Assembly: GCF_001898325.1 (NCBI RefSeq)
Contig: NZ_MKTR01000024.1
Location: 244,587-308,586 of the forward strand
DNA length: 64,000 nucleotides
Source of the DNA: Microbacterium sp. 67-17
GTDB lineage: Bacteria > Actinomycetota > Actinomycetes > Actinomycetales > Microbacteriaceae
Reading direction: 5' to 3'
Under the pieces are notes generated by a model. That model was not told the origin of the DNA. It worked only from the letters and a program-made list of their open reading frames with translations, and did no database searches. A program made the translations under genes and the position numbers. This document shows positions 32,800-43,310 of the stretch, one piece after another (the first letter of the stretch is position 1; every line of letters starts with the position of its first letter).

Positions 32800-34227
32800 G
32801 TGTCCGCCCACCCGACTTCTGCTCCGGCGCTGCCGGCGTGGCTGGACGTGCCGTCGGACCCGAATGATCTGGTCCCCGGCGTCTGGCCGACGGATGCCGC
32901 GCGAGATGCCACGGGTGAGCTGGTCCTCGGGGGAGTGGCAGCATCCGGGCTCGCTCGCGATTACGGGACACCGCTGTACGTCCTGGATGAGAGCGAGGTC
33001 CGTGCCCACGCGCTGCGCGCTCGCGAGGCCTTCGCATCTGCCGCTGCCCGGCACGGGGTAGCGTCGCGGGTCTACTACGCCGGCAAGGCTTTCCTCAGCA
33101 CCGAGGTGGTGCGGTGGGTCACGGATGCCGGCCTTGCCGTCGACGTCGCCAGCGGTGGTGAACTCGCCGTCGCCTTGGCAGCGGGTGTTGACCCGGCCCG
33201 GATCGGCGTACACGGCAACAACAAGAGCGTCGCCGAGCTCGAGCAGGCCGTCGCTGTGGGCGTCGGCTCGATCGTCGTCGACAGCTTCCAGGAGATCGAG
33301 CGGCTCGCTGCCGTCGCGCAGGCCGCTGGCGCCGTGCAACCCGTGCTCGTGCGAGTCAACAGCGGCGTCCACGCCGAGACCCACGACTTCCTTGCGACAG
33401 CCCATGAGGATCAGAAGTTCGGGTTCACGATCACCGACGCGGCTGTGGCGGCAGCCCGTGTGCGTGCAGCCGCAGGCCTGCGGCTGGTCGGGCTCCACTG
33501 CCACATCGGTTCGCAGATTTTCGGCACCGCCGGTTTCGCCGAGTCGGCAGCCCGCATCGTGGGTCTCTACGCAGATCTGCAGGGCGGTACGGATGCTGCC
33601 GAAGACCTCCAGGTGCTGAACCTCGGCGGCGGATTCGGTATCGCCTACACGCGGGCTGACACCCCCACCGCGATCGAGGTTCTGGCCGATGGGATCGTCG
33701 ATGCTGTCGCTGCCGAGTGCGCCGCGCGCGGCATCCGGATGCCGAACCTTGCGTTCGAGCCAGGCCGGGCCATCGTCGGCCAGGCAGGGGTCACCCTATA
33801 CACCGTCGGGACGACCAAGGCCGTCGCGCTCGAGGGTGGCCTCGAGCGCCTCTACGTGAGCGTGGACGGCGGGATGAGCGACAACGCGAGACCGGCGCTC
33901 TATGGAGCGCAGTACAGCGCCCGCCTGGCATCGCGGGTCAGCGGCGCTGAGCCCCAGCTGGTTCGCGTCGTGGGCAAGCACTGTGAGTCCGGTGACATCG
34001 TCGTGGATGCCGAGTACCTGCCCGCCGATGTCGCACCGGGGGACCTCCTAGCGGTCCCTGCGACCGGCGCGTACTGCTTCTCGCTGGCCAGCAACTACAA
34101 CTTCCTCCCGCGTCCGGCCGTCGTGGCCGTCCGGGACGGGCGCTCCCGCGTGATCGTGCGCGGTGAGACCATCGATGACCTGCTGGCGCGTGACGCCGGC
34201 ATCCTCCCGACCGAAAGGACGGCATGA
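32800..34227 (+). CDS. lysA: Diaminopimelate decarboxylase
   Basis: Converts meso-diaminopimelate to L-lysine, the last step of lysine synthesis. The 475-residue PLP enzyme has the PLP lysine Lys96 in YYAGKAFL, the HCHIGSQI segment, a GGGFGIAY phosphate loop, EPGR, and the active-site CESGD near the C-terminus. The GTG start lacks a strong Shine-Dalgarno; an N-terminal extension of about 50 residues before the barrel is usual for actinobacterial LysA. It overlaps hom by 4 bases. Confidence 0.96.
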   Translation: MSAHPTSAPALPAWLDVPSDPNDLVPGVWPTDAARDATGELVLGGVAASGLARDYGTPLYVLDESEVRAHALRAREAFASAAARHGVASRVYYAGKAFLSTEVVRWVTDAGLAVDVASGGELAVALAAGVDPARIGVHGNNKSVAELEQAVAVGVGSIVVDSFQEIERLAAVAQAAGAVQPVLVRVNSGVHAETHDFLATAHEDQKFGFTITDAAVAAARVRAAAGLRLVGLHCHIGSQIFGTAGFAESAARIVGLYADLQGGTDAAEDLQVLNLGGGFGIAYTRADTPTAIEVLADGIVDAVAAECAARGIRMPNLAFEPGRAIVGQAGVTLYTVGTTKAVALEGGLERLYVSVDGGMSDNARPALYGAQYSARLASRVSGAEPQLVRVVGKHCESGDIVVDAEYLPADVAPGDLLAVPATGAYCFSLASNYNFLPRPAVVAVRDGRSRVIVRGETIDDLLARDAGILPTERTA

Positions 34228-35561
34228 CCGACTATCGCCGCCTCCGCGTCGCGCTGCTTGGCGCCGGGGCCGTCGGCTCCCAGGTCGCCGCGCTGCTGCG
34301 TCAGCACGCCGACGAACTGGCAGACCGCGCCGGAGCACGCCTCGAACTCGTAGGCATCGCCGTGCGCAATCCGGACGCGCCGCGCGACGCTGACCTGCCG
34401 CGCGAGTTGTTCACAACCGATGCCGAAACCCTCATTCTCGGCGCCGACATCGTCATCGAGTTGATGGGCGGGATCGAGCCTGCGCGCACGAGCCTGCTGC
34501 AGGCGATCGGTTCGGGTGCTGACGTCGTGACGGCCAACAAGGCGCTTCTTGCCACGCACGGACCGGAAATCTTCGAAGCAGCCGACCAGGTCGGCGCGCA
34601 GGTGTACTACGAGGCTGCGGCGGCGGGCGCGATTCCCATCATCCGTCCCCTGCGTGATTCGCTCGCCGGCGACCGGGTGCAGCGCATCATGGGCATCGTC
34701 AACGGCACCACCAACTACATCCTCGACCGGATGGACACCGAGGGTGCCGACTTCGGCGAGGTCCTCGCGCAGGCGCAGGCCCTCGGGTATGCCGAGGCTG
34801 ACCCGACGGCCGACATCGAGGGATACGACGCGGCGCAGAAAGCAGCGATCCTCGCGAGCCTCGCCTTCCACACGTCGGTGCCGTTGGAAGCGGTTCACCG
34901 CGAGGGCATCACCGCGATCGACAAGCCGATGATGGATGCCGCGCGCAAGGCGGGTTATGTCATCAAGCTCCTCGCCGTCTGCGAGCGTGTGTCGAACGGC
35001 TCCGGCGAGGCGATCTCCGTGCGGGTGTACCCGGCCCTCGTGCCTCGCGAACATCCACTCGCGAGCGTCCACGGCGCGAACAACGCCGTGTTCGTGCAGG
35101 CCGAGGCTGCCGGAAACCTCATGTTCTACGGCGCCGGAGCGGGCGGCGTGCAGACGGCATCCGCGGTTCTGGGCGATGTCGTCTCTGCCGCACGACGCCA
35201 TATTGCCGGTGGCGTGGGGGTCGGCGAGTCGACCCGCGCGAACCTCCCGATCCTGCCGATCGGGCACGTGACGACGCAGTACCAGATCACGCTCGAGGTC
35301 ACCGACGAGCCCGGGGTCCTCGCGACCGTGGCCGGCATCCTCAGCGAGGGTCGCGTCTCGATTGCGACGGTCGAACAGACGGTGGCTGACGCATCCACCG
35401 ACCCGCTCGCGCGCGTCGCCGCCGACCCGACGGGTGTTGCCCGCCTCGTGATCGGCACCCACAAGGCATTGGAACAGGATCTCAGCGAGACGGTTGCCCG
35501 CCTCGCTGACAGTGACGTCGTGGACCGGGTCGTTTCGGTCCTGCGAGTAGAAGGAGATTGA
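34224..35561 (+). CDS. hom: Homoserine dehydrogenase
   Basis: Reduces aspartate semialdehyde to homoserine at the branch to threonine and methionine. The 445-residue protein has an N-terminal Rossmann fold (LLGAGAVGS), the catalytic domain with NGTTNYIL and a lysine in ANKALL, and a C-terminal ACT domain from about residue 355 ([19 protein letters not shown]) that would mediate threonine feedback. It overlaps the lysA stop (ATGA) and is followed by thrC after 1 base. Confidence 0.96.
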   Translation: MTDYRRLRVALLGAGAVGSQVAALLRQHADELADRAGARLELVGIAVRNPDAPRDADLPRELFTTDAETLILGADIVIELMGGIEPARTSLLQAIGSGADVVTANKALLATHGPEIFEAADQVGAQVYYEAAAAGAIPIIRPLRDSLAGDRVQRIMGIVNGTTNYILDRMDTEGADFGEVLAQAQALGYAEADPTADIEGYDAAQKAAILASLAFHTSVPLEAVHREGITAIDKPMMDAARKAGYVIKLLAVCERVSNGSGEAISVRVYPALVPREHPLASVHGANNAVFVQAEAAGNLMFYGAGAGGVQTASAVLGDVVSAARRHIAGGVGVGESTRANLPILPIGHVTTQYQITLEVTDEPGVLATVAGILSEGRVSIATVEQTVADASTDPLARVAADPTGVARLVIGTHKALEQDLSETVARLADSDVVDRVVSVLRVEGD

Positions 35562-35562
35562 C

Positions 35563-36651
35563 GTGGCACACGTGTGGCGCGGAGTCATGAACGAGTACGC
35601 CGACCGCCTGGGGGTGACCGCGGAATCGACGGTCGTCTCCCTCGGAGAGGGCGGCACGCCCCTGGTGCCGGCGCCGGCGCTGTCGCAGCGCACCGGAGCC
35701 CAGGTCTGGGTGAAGTTCGAGGGTATGAACCCGACCGGTTCCTTCAAGGACCGCGGCATGACCGTAGCCCTCTCACGGGCTGTCGAGCACGGCGCCAAGG
35801 CCGTCATCTGCGCCTCGACGGGCAACACCTCGGCATCCGCTGCCGCGTACGCCGCCCACGCGGGGATCACTGCGGCAGTGCTGGTACCCGAGGGCAAGAT
35901 CGCCATGGGCAAGCTCAGTCAGGCGGTGGCGCACAACGGTCAGCTCATCCAGATCCGCGGCAACTTCGACGACTGCCTCGAGATCGCCCGGGAGCTCGCC
36001 GACAACTACCCCGTCCACCTCGTGAACTCGGTCAACCCTGACCGCATCGAGGGGCAGAAGACTGCGGCGTACGAGATCGTCGAGGTCCTCGGCGACGCGC
36101 CCGACTTCCATTTCATCCCCGTCGGCAACGCCGGTAACTACACGGCGTACTCCCGCGGCTACCGCGAGGAGGCAGAGCGTGGCGTCGCTACCCGCGTTCC
36201 GCGGATGTTCGGGTTTCAGGCAGAGGGAAGCGCTCCGCTCGTGCGCGGCGAAGTCGTGAAGAACCCCGAGACGATCGCCACCGCCATCCGGATCGGAAAC
36301 CCGGCATCGTGGGAGCTCGCACTCGAAGCCCGGGCGGCGACCGATGGCTGGTTCGGCGCGATCGACGACGAGCGGATTCTCGCCGCGCAGAAGATCCTCG
36401 CCGGTGAGGTCGGGGTTTTCGTGGAGCCGGCATCGGCGATCAGTGTTGCGGGCCTGCTCGACCGGGCGGAGGCGGGAGTGGTCCCGGCGGGATCCACGGT
36501 CGTGCTGACCGTGACCGGCCACGGGCTCAAGGACCCGCAGTGGGCGCTGCGTAACGCCGACGGCTCGGAGGCCCGGCCGACTGTCGTGGACGCGACCACG
36601 TCCGAGGTGGCTTCTGTGCTGGGACTCGCGCGCGCAGGGGCGCCCGCGTGA
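35563..36651 (+). CDS. thrC: Threonine synthase
   Basis: Converts O-phosphohomoserine to threonine using PLP. The 362-residue protein has the PLP lysine Lys62 in [10 protein letters not shown], the phosphate loop GNAGNYTAY and the [10 protein letters not shown] segment. This is the short class of threonine synthase seen in Actinobacteria. The GTG start follows AAGGAG at ideal spacing. It overlaps thrB by 4 bases. Confidence 0.96.
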   Translation: MAHVWRGVMNEYADRLGVTAESTVVSLGEGGTPLVPAPALSQRTGAQVWVKFEGMNPTGSFKDRGMTVALSRAVEHGAKAVICASTGNTSASAAAYAAHAGITAAVLVPEGKIAMGKLSQAVAHNGQLIQIRGNFDDCLEIARELADNYPVHLVNSVNPDRIEGQKTAAYEIVEVLGDAPDFHFIPVGNAGNYTAYSRGYREEAERGVATRVPRMFGFQAEGSAPLVRGEVVKNPETIATAIRIGNPASWELALEARAATDGWFGAIDDERILAAQKILAGEVGVFVEPASAISVAGLLDRAEAGVVPAGSTVVLTVTGHGLKDPQWALRNADGSEARPTVVDATTSEVASVLGLARAGAPA

Positions 36652-37589
36652 ACGCAGCCCGGGTCGCCGAACGTTCGGTCGCGGTGCGTGTGCCCGCGAC
36701 CAGCGCGAACCTGGGTCCGGGATTCGACACGCTGGGGCTCGCCCTCAGCATCTACGACGACCTGGTCGTGACCTCGCTTGCGGAGCCCGGGCTCGACATC
36801 CAGGCCGAGGGTGAAGGCGCTGACGAAATCCCGCGGGATGAAACGAACCTTCTGGTACGGGCCATGGCCTACGCCTTCGAAGCCGTCGACCGCCCGATGC
36901 CCGGCTTGCGTCTGAGGGCACGCAACACGATTCCGCACGGCCGCGGTCTCGGGTCTTCGGGTGCTGCGGTCGTTGCCGGCATCCTCGCTGTCAAGGGACT
37001 GCTCGAGGGAGATGTCGAGATCGGGCCCGACACGATGCTGCGCCTGGCGACAGAGCTGGAGGGGCATCCCGACAACGTTGCGCCGGCGCTGTTCGGCGGT
37101 CTCACGATCGCGTGGATGGATGAGGCGGTGCCGCAGCACAAGAAGCTGCTGGTGCACCGCGGCGTCTCGCCCGTCGTGTTCGTCCCGAGCTTCACGATGT
37201 CAACGAGCGTCGCCCGTAGCCTCCAGCCCCTCCAGGTGCCCCGAGAGGATGCAGTCTTCAATCTCTCGCGGTCGGCGCTGCTGATCGCGGCGCTCACGCA
37301 GAGCCCGGAGCTGCTGCTTGCCGCCACGGAAGACAAGCTGCACCAGAACTACCGCGCGCAGGCGATGCCCGAGACCGACCGGTTGGTCAGGGCACTGCGT
37401 GAGCAGGGCTTCGCGGCAGTCGTGTCGGGAGCAGGCCCCAGTGTGCTGGTCATGGCCGACGGTCCTGGTCGACGCCTGGAGGCGGCAGCAGTCGCCGAGC
37501 AGGTGACTGACACCCCGTGGGAGGCTCACATGCTGGCCGTCGATGTCAAGGGTGGTACAGTGAAGGAGCACGCGGGGGGTTCCACGTAA
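36648..37589 (+). CDS. thrB: Homoserine kinase
   Basis: Phosphorylates homoserine for ThrC. The 313-residue GHMP-family kinase has the N-terminal [12 protein letters not shown], the ATP-binding GLGSSGA (100-106), and the C-terminal GAGPSVLVM. The GTG start overlaps the thrC stop as GTGA. A TGGTACAGT element near its 3' end (37552-37560) could be an extended -10 for a separate rho transcript with a leader of about 240 bases. Confidence 0.96.
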   Translation: MNAARVAERSVAVRVPATSANLGPGFDTLGLALSIYDDLVVTSLAEPGLDIQAEGEGADEIPRDETNLLVRAMAYAFEAVDRPMPGLRLRARNTIPHGRGLGSSGAAVVAGILAVKGLLEGDVEIGPDTMLRLATELEGHPDNVAPALFGGLTIAWMDEAVPQHKKLLVHRGVSPVVFVPSFTMSTSVARSLQPLQVPREDAVFNLSRSALLIAALTQSPELLLAATEDKLHQNYRAQAMPETDRLVRALREQGFAAVVSGAGPSVLVMADGPGRRLEAAAVAEQVTDTPWEAHMLAVDVKGGTVKEHAGGST

Positions 37590-37690
37590 CTCGTGAATCT
37601 GGCCCCCGCCGCATATCTGCGAAGCCTCCGCAATTCCCTCGATCTTCCGAATCCGGACATCTCTGCCCGGAAGGAATCGAGGAGAGGCAG

Positions 37691-37708
37691 ATGAGCACGA
37701 GACGCTGA
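37691..37708 (+). CDS. Putative 5-codon leader ORF (MSTRR) upstream of rho
   Basis: An ATG at 37691 is preceded by GGAGAGG (37681-37687) at good spacing and is followed by only four codons, AGC ACG AGA CGC, then TGA. AGA is rare in this GC-rich genome and sits next to a second arginine codon. The stop codon lies inside a hairpin stem. It lies 100 bases before the rho start. A regulatory leader peptide is inferred; the ORF is too small to prove by inspection. Confidence 0.4.
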   Translation: MSTRR

Positions 37709-37726
37709 GTCCCGCTCAGCACCTCG
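37698..37726 (+). promoter_or_regulatory. Leader hairpin upstream of rho
   Basis: GCTGAG (37704-37709) pairs with CTCAGC (37715-37720) around a 5-base loop. After a symmetric 2x2 internal loop, CGAG (37698-37701) pairs with CTCG (37723-37726). The structure covers the last codons and the stop of the MSTRR ORF, so ribosomes on that ORF would melt it. A perfect 14-base palindrome, GTGCGGATCCGCAC, follows at 37753-37766. Confidence 0.45.
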
Positions 37727-37808
37727 AGCCCATCGCGGCGGCTTCTTCATCCGTGCGGATCCGCACATCATTCGATTCACCGCACATTAGGTACACAAGG
37801 GAGTACTC

Positions 37809-39917
37809 GTGGAGTCCATCTCCGAGGTCCAGACCGACGCGTCCGAGAGCGACGCTGTCGACCAGACCACCCCCGCGGCCGACGAGGCCGCACCCCAGAC
37901 CGAAACCACCCCGTCGGAAGCATCGACCGAGACCGAGACCGAGGGTGCCGACGCCGACACCTCGGAAGCTTCGGCTCCTGAGTCGGAGGCCGCTGCCGAG
38001 ACCGAGGTCGCGGAGCCTGCTGCTGCTGAGGAACCCGCAGCGAACACGGAGCCAGCCGAGGATGCAGGTGATGCCGCCGAGGCGAGCGCCGAGACTGCTG
38101 ACGCAGCCCCTGCTTCGTCCCCGGACGCCCAGGAGGCAGCGCCTGCCGAGGAGCAGGCATCCGCAGCGCCATCAGAGGCCCCCGCCGAGGAGGCTCCGGC
38201 CGCTGAAGCGCCCGCCAAGCCGGTACGCAAGCGGGCACCCCGTCGAGCCAAGAGCACCGACGTTGCCGCCCAGGCTCCCGCAGACGAGGCTGCCGCAGAG
38301 ACGCCGGCGGCCACCGAGCCCGAGGAGTCGAGCCCGGTCCCGAACGACAAGCCGATCGAGGAGGCCGCCGAAGGCGACACGTCAGCCGAGGCCGGCGATG
38401 CCCCCGATGCTGCTGCTGCCGAAGCCGCAGCGACCGACGAGTCGTCGCCGAGCACCGAGTCCTCCGACGACGCCGGCGAGGAGTCCACGCCGAGCCGCAG
38501 CCGGAGCCGCAGCCGGAGCCGGAGCCGCAACAGGGCATCGGGCAACAGCGGCAACGGATCAGGTAACGCTGGCAACGGCAACGCGGGTTCCACCGGCGGG
38601 CCCGAACAGTCGGCTTCCACGGGTTCCGATGATGACAACGGTTCCTCCACCGCTCGCGGTCGCCAGCGCAACAAGCGCCGTGGCCCGAACCAGAACGACG
38701 AGTTCGAGCCCGAGGTCGGCGAGGACGATGTCCTGATCCCGATCGCCGGCATCCTGGACGTGCTCGACAACTACGCGTTCGTTCGCACGACCGGCTACCT
38801 GCCCGGCCAGAGCGACGTGTACGTCTCGCTCGGTCAGGTCAAGAAGTACAACCTGCGCAAGGGTGATGCCGTCGTCGGTGCCATCAAGCAGCCCCGCGAA
38901 GGCGAGCAGACCGGCCGACAGAAGTACAACGCACTCGTCAAGGTGGATGCCGTCAACGGCCTGTCGGTCGAGGACGCCGCGAACCGTGTCGAGTTCGGCA
39001 AGCTCACGCCGCTCTACCCGCAGGAGCGCCTGCGCCTGGAGACGGCCCCCGAAAAGCTCACGCAGCGGATCATCGACCTGGTCGCCCCGATCGGCAAGGG
39101 CCAGCGCGGCCTCATCGTCGCGCCCCCGAAGGCCGGGAAGACGATCGTGCTGCAGCAGATCGCGAACGCGATCGCGACCAACAACCCCGAGGTCCACCTC
39201 ATGGTCGTGCTCGTCGACGAGCGGCCCGAAGAAGTCACCGACATGCAGCGCACGGTGAAGGGCGAGGTCATCGCCTCGACCTTCGACCGTCCAGCCGAAG
39301 ACCACACGACTGTCGCAGAGCTCGCCATCGAGCGGGCCAAGCGCCTCGTCGAACTCGGCCGTGACGTCGTCGTGCTGCTGGATTCGATCACCCGACTCGG
39401 CCGCGCCTACAACATCTCCGCGCCGACCTCTGGCCGCGTCCTCACCGGCGGTGTCGACGCCTCAGCGCTCTATCCGCCCAAGCGCTTCTTCGGCGCTGCT
39501 CGCAACATCGAGAACGGCGGATCGCTCACGATCCTCGCCACGGCACTCGTCGAGACCGGCTCCAAGATGGACGACGTCATCTTCGAGGAGTTCAAGGGCA
39601 CCGGCAACAGCGAACTGCGTCTGAACCGTCAGCTTGCTGACAAGCGCATCTTCCCCGCAGTGGATGTCAACGCCTCGAGCACGCGTCGCGAAGAGATGCT
39701 GCTCTCGCCCGATGAGGTCAAGATCACCTGGAAGCTTCGTCGCGCTCTCGCGGGCCTCGACCCCCAGCAGGCGCTCGAGGTCGTGCTCGGAAAGCTCAAG
39801 GAAACGCAGTCCAACGTCGAGTTCCTCGTGCAGATGCAGAAGTCGATTCCGGCGCCGACCTCCAACGGTCACGGTGCCGGCGGACACGGCCACGGGCACG
39901 AGAACAGCATCCGCTGA
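37809..39917 (+). CDS. rho: Transcription termination factor Rho with long disordered N-terminus
   Basis: A hexameric RNA-dependent ATPase helicase that ends transcription. The 702-residue protein is about 280 residues longer than E. coli Rho. Residues 1-240 are Ala/Glu/Asp/Ser-rich with one basic patch ([13 protein letters not shown]), then come an Arg-Ser repeat tract and an Asn/Gly-rich stretch to about 285. The RNA-binding domain starts near 307 ([13 protein letters not shown]), and Walker A APPKAGKT is at 438-445 with Lys444. The GTG start follows AAGGGAG. Such insertions are known in actinobacterial Rho. It is followed by prfA after 15 bases; rpmE, usual here, is missing. Confidence 0.96.
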   Translation: MESISEVQTDASESDAVDQTTPAADEAAPQTETTPSEASTETETEGADADTSEASAPESEAAAETEVAEPAAAEEPAANTEPAEDAGDAAEASAETADAAPASSPDAQEAAPAEEQASAAPSEAPAEEAPAAEAPAKPVRKRAPRRAKSTDVAAQAPADEAAAETPAATEPEESSPVPNDKPIEEAAEGDTSAEAGDAPDAAAAEAAATDESSPSTESSDDAGEESTPSRSRSRSRSRSRNRASGNSGNGSGNAGNGNAGSTGGPEQSASTGSDDDNGSSTARGRQRNKRRGPNQNDEFEPEVGEDDVLIPIAGILDVLDNYAFVRTTGYLPGQSDVYVSLGQVKKYNLRKGDAVVGAIKQPREGEQTGRQKYNALVKVDAVNGLSVEDAANRVEFGKLTPLYPQERLRLETAPEKLTQRIIDLVAPIGKGQRGLIVAPPKAGKTIVLQQIANAIATNNPEVHLMVVLVDERPEEVTDMQRTVKGEVIASTFDRPAEDHTTVAELAIERAKRLVELGRDVVVLLDSITRLGRAYNISAPTSGRVLTGGVDASALYPPKRFFGAARNIENGGSLTILATALVETGSKMDDVIFEEFKGTGNSELRLNRQLADKRIFPAVDVNASSTRREEMLLSPDEVKITWKLRRALAGLDPQQALEVVLGKLKETQSNVEFLVQMQKSIPAPTSNGHGAGGHGHGHENSIR
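38494..38529 (+). repeat. Six 6-bp repeats encoding the Arg-Ser tract of Rho
   Basis: Six tandem AGCCGC/AGCCGG hexamers encode alternating Ser-Arg. Such runs are prone to slippage in steps of two residues, so tract length may vary between strains. Confidence 0.75.
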
Positions 39918-39932
39918 CCCGGCGGCATCGAG

Positions 39933-41030
39933 ATGGCCGAGCCGGCGATGTTCGACTCCGTCCGCGCGCTGATCGACGAGCACCGCGAGGTGCAGATCGA
40001 ACTGTCTGACCCGGCGGTGCACGCAGATCCTGCCCGCGCAAAGCGGGTGAACAGACGCTACGCCGAATTGAGTCGGATCGTCGCTGCCCACGACGCGTGG
40101 GTGGCGGCATCCGACGACCTTGCCGCTGCCCGCGACCTCGCGAGGGAGGACGACGCCTTCGCCGAGGAGGTGCCGGCCCTCGAGGAACGCCTCGCCGAAA
40201 CGCAGGAGCGGCTTCGGCGGCTGCTGATTCCGCGAGACCCGGATGATGCACGCGACGTGATCATGGAGATCAAACAGGGCGAGGGCGGCGCGGAGAGCGC
40301 CCTGTTCGCCGCTGACCTGCTGCGGATGTACCTGCAGTACGCGGCCTCGAAAGGGTGGAAGACCGAACTCCTCGAGCGAAATGAGTCAGACCTCGGTGGG
40401 TTCAAGGATGTCCAGGTCGCGATAAAAGGGTCTTCCACCGACCCGTCGCAGGGTGTGTGGGCTCATCTGAAGTACGAGGGCGGCGTCCACCGCGTGCAGC
40501 GCGTGCCCGCCACTGAGTCACAGGGGCGTATCCACACCTCCACGACCGGTGTGCTGGTCTTCCCCGAAGTCGACGAGCCCGAAGAGATCCACATCGATCA
40601 GAACGATCTCAAGATCGATGTCTTCCGGTCATCGGGTCCGGGCGGCCAGTCGGTGAACACCACGGACTCGGCAGTACGGATCACGCACCTGCCGACAGGC
40701 ATCGTGGTGTCGATGCAGAACGAGAAGTCTCAGCTGCAGAACCGCGAGGCTGGGATGCGTGTCCTGCGAGCCCGGCTGCTGGCCAAACAGCAGGAGGAGC
40801 GGGATGCCGCGGCATCCGATGCCCGTCGCTCCCAGATCCGTGGGATGGATCGCTCGGAGCGCATTCGAACGTATAACTTCCCCGAGAATCGCATCGCCGA
40901 TCACCGAACCGGCTACAAGGCCTACAACCTGGATCAGGTCATGGATGGCGCCCTCGAACCGATCATCGCGTCGTGCATCGCAGCCGACGAGGAGGAGCGG
41001 CTCGCCGCTCTCGGTTCAGACGGGAACTGA
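39933..41030 (+). CDS. prfA: Peptide chain release factor 1
   Basis: Recognises UAA and UAG and triggers peptide release. The 365-residue protein has the GGQ loop at 237-239 in SGPGGQSVN, the RF1-type tripeptide region [14 protein letters not shown], and an N-terminal helical domain. The glutamine of GGQ is the expected methylation target of PrmC, whose gene lies 7 kb downstream rather than next door. The RBS is weak. It begins 15 bases after rho, so it is probably cotranscribed. Confidence 0.96.
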   Translation: MAEPAMFDSVRALIDEHREVQIELSDPAVHADPARAKRVNRRYAELSRIVAAHDAWVAASDDLAAARDLAREDDAFAEEVPALEERLAETQERLRRLLIPRDPDDARDVIMEIKQGEGGAESALFAADLLRMYLQYAASKGWKTELLERNESDLGGFKDVQVAIKGSSTDPSQGVWAHLKYEGGVHRVQRVPATESQGRIHTSTTGVLVFPEVDEPEEIHIDQNDLKIDVFRSSGPGGQSVNTTDSAVRITHLPTGIVVSMQNEKSQLQNREAGMRVLRARLLAKQQEERDAAASDARRSQIRGMDRSERIRTYNFPENRIADHRTGYKAYNLDQVMDGALEPIIASCIAADEEERLAALGSDGN

Positions 41031-41078
41031 TCCCGCGCGCCGCAGCGAGAGATCCTGTCGCGGTGGTCATCGAGGCGC

Positions 41079-41084
41079 TACTGT
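41079..41084 (+). promoter_or_regulatory. -10 element TACTGT, leaderless start
   Basis: TACTGT ends 6 bases before the GTG at 41091, the same spacing as at 2094 and 5675, again without a Shine-Dalgarno. Confidence 0.35.
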
Positions 41085-41090
41085 CAGGGC

Positions 41091-41501
41091 GTGGTCATGT
41101 TCCTCATCCGCGCGTTGATCTTCGTTCTCTCCGCCGCCGTCGGCCTCATCGCCGCCGACCTGCTGCTTCCTGGCTTCCGTATCGACTGGGCCGACTGGTG
41201 GGGTTTCGTGCTCGCAGTGCTGATCTTCGCGGTGCTCCAGAGCGTCCTGTCGCCGTGGATTGCGACAGTCGCCAAGCGGAACGCACCCGCCCTGCTCGGG
41301 GGCATCGGCATCATCTCGACCCTTGTCGCGCTCGTGATCGTTGTGCTCATCCCCCGTAGCGGCATCAGCATCGGTGAGCCTTTCGTGCTCACCTGGATTC
41401 TCGCGCCCGTCATCGTGTGGCTGGTGACGGCCCTCGCGACGTGGCTGTTGCCGATGGTCTTCATCAAGAAGAAGGTCGAGGAGCGCCGCTCCGAGAAATA
41501 G
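41091..41501 (+). CDS. Small four-helix membrane protein (phage holin/Myc 4-TMS family)
   Basis: A 136-residue protein with four hydrophobic helices and a charged tail (KKKVEERRSEK). It matches the family often named phage holin or mycobacterial 4-TMS protein, which occurs widely without phage genes. There is no lysis or phage gene nearby, so a holin function is unlikely. It is the first gene of a segment inserted between prfA and prmC. An ATG two codons downstream is also possible. Confidence 0.7.
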   Translation: MVMFLIRALIFVLSAAVGLIAADLLLPGFRIDWADWWGFVLAVLIFAVLQSVLSPWIATVAKRNAPALLGGIGIISTLVALVIVVLIPRSGISIGEPFVLTWILAPVIVWLVTALATWLLPMVFIKKKVEERRSEK

Positions 41502-41543
41502 GCGGAACGCGGGCCACAGCCGCCGGCAGGGGGGGGTAACGAC

Positions 41544-43274
41544 ATGGACGTCATCATCACCGCGGGGACCATCGTCACGATGGACGCTGCGCGCACCAGA
41601 GCGCAGGCTGTCGCTGTCTCAGACGGGCGGATCGTCGCCGTGGGGAGTGTGGCTGACTGTCAGAGCGCGCTACCTGGCGCGAGCGTGCACGACACGGGCG
41701 CCGCCGCGCTGCTGCCCGGATTCGTCGAGCCGCACTCGCATCCCGTTCTCAGCGGCATGGCGACGATGCCGCCGGCGTATTGGATCGCCCCGTGGTTCGC
41801 GCCCACGTGGGATCACGTGGTCGCTGCCTTCCACAAGGCGATCGCGGAGACACCGGCTGACCAGCCGCTCGCGTTCTTCGGCTTCGATGGTCTCCTGCAC
41901 AAGCACGCCGACCCGACGGCACCAGAGCTCGATGCGATCTTTGGTGACCGCATGGTGATGGTCTTCGGCAACTCGGGGCACACGTCGTACGTCACGACCG
42001 CGGTGCTCGAGCACCTCGGCTGGGTGAAGAACCCACCCGCGGACCCCGTCGGCGGATTCTTCGGCCGCAACGCCGACGGCTCCCTCACCGGTGTGGCCAC
42101 TGAGATCCCGGCGGCGATGGCGCAAGCGGCTCCCGTGCTGGAGGCGCTTGCGAAGAGCCCGAAGCCCCTGCAGGGGGCCGTCGAGTACTACGTGCTGCTG
42201 TCCTCGGCGGGGATCACCGCCACGTCAGAGCATACGTACAAGACCGAGCTGAAATCCGCCTACGAGGCCCTCGCATCGCTCCCGAACAGTCCGCTGCGAA
42301 TCTCGCTGTACCACATGTCGACCGAGGCTGATTGTGGCGATCCGTTCACGTCGGCCGTCCCGGACGACATTCTTCGGAAACAGGGGATCAAGCTCTGGGC
42401 CGACGGCTCACCGTGGGTCGGCAACGTGGCGATGAGTTCGCCCTACCTCGACACCGACGTCACCCGCGCCGCGGGGATCACTCCCGGCATCCCCGGCGAG
42501 AAGATGATGAACTACACCCGTGACCAGCTCGATGCCCTGTTGGAGGCTCACGTCGGTGAGGGCTGGCAGATGGCCTTCCACGCCAACGGCGATATCGCGA
42601 TCGACATCGTGCTGGATGCTTTCACAACGGTGCTCGGCCGGCACAACCTGATCGAGAGTGATCACCGCTGGCGGATCGAGCACATCGGCGGTGCGCGCGC
42701 CGATCAGTTCGCTCGGATGGCCTCAATCGGTGCCGTGCCCTCCATGGGCCCGTTCCAGTTCTACTACTGGGGCGACTTGCTCGACGGGGGCATGTTCGAG
42801 CCGGCGGTCGGCGGTTCCTGGCAGCGTTTCCGAGACGCTTTCGACGCGGGGCTTCCGGTTTCGTTCCACAATGACGGCTCCGTCACTCCTCCCACCCCGC
42901 TGTTGAACATGCAGGCAGCAGTCACGCGCAGGTGTGTGTCCGGCGCGCTGCACGCTCCCGAACAGGCGGCGACGCTCGATGAGGCGCTTCGGGCACACAC
43001 GATCAATGCCGCGTTCGCGCTGGGGCGCGAGCACGAGATCGGCTCGATCGAAGTCGGTAAGTTCGCTGACTTTGTCGAGCTCGATGCCGATCCCTACGCT
43101 GTGGTCCCCGACAAGATCGGTGCGATCGGTGTGCTCGGCACCTGGCTAGGCGGCGCTCGCGTCGATCTCGGGGAGTTCGCGGCGGCATCCCACCAGGTCA
43201 ACGACGCTGCCTTCGCGCAGCTGCGCACTTATGGCGTGCCTGCTTGCTGTCACCTTCCCGGAGCTGACGCGTGA
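41544..43274 (+). CDS. YtcJ-type amidohydrolase
   Basis: A 576-residue metal-dependent hydrolase of the amidohydrolase superfamily. An N-terminal beta sandwich (DVIITAGTIVTMD) is followed by the zinc motif PGFVEPHSHP, later FHANGD, IEHIGG and SFHNDGSVTPP, and the C-terminal GSIEVGKFADFVELDADP. YtcJ relatives cleave amides such as N-substituted formamides; the substrate is unknown. The RBS is a run of G bases before AACGAC. It ends before a quadruplicated 13-bp repeat element and a convergent cysE. Confidence 0.85.
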   Translation: MDVIITAGTIVTMDAARTRAQAVAVSDGRIVAVGSVADCQSALPGASVHDTGAAALLPGFVEPHSHPVLSGMATMPPAYWIAPWFAPTWDHVVAAFHKAIAETPADQPLAFFGFDGLLHKHADPTAPELDAIFGDRMVMVFGNSGHTSYVTTAVLEHLGWVKNPPADPVGGFFGRNADGSLTGVATEIPAAMAQAAPVLEALAKSPKPLQGAVEYYVLLSSAGITATSEHTYKTELKSAYEALASLPNSPLRISLYHMSTEADCGDPFTSAVPDDILRKQGIKLWADGSPWVGNVAMSSPYLDTDVTRAAGITPGIPGEKMMNYTRDQLDALLEAHVGEGWQMAFHANGDIAIDIVLDAFTTVLGRHNLIESDHRWRIEHIGGARADQFARMASIGAVPSMGPFQFYYWGDLLDGGMFEPAVGGSWQRFRDAFDAGLPVSFHNDGSVTPPTPLLNMQAAVTRRCVSGALHAPEQAATLDEALRAHTINAAFALGREHEIGSIEVGKFADFVELDADPYAVVPDKIGAIGVLGTWLGGARVDLGEFAAASHQVNDAAFAQLRTYGVPACCHLPGADA

Positions 43275-43310
43275 CGGGTGGCTCGCCCGCATGACGGGCT
43301 CTGAAAGCCG

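Noticed and set aside
37753..38770. Long open frames of over 300 codons in the other frame and on the opposite strand of the rho N-terminus
   Set aside because: They arise from the Ala/Glu-rich, GC-rich repeats of the rho extension; their products are Arg/Pro-rich or Ser/Ala-rich without domains, and rho is certain.
41091..41501. Possible prophage lysis gene (holin family name)
   Set aside because: No endolysin, integrase or structural phage gene is near; the family is widespread as chromosomal four-helix membrane proteins.
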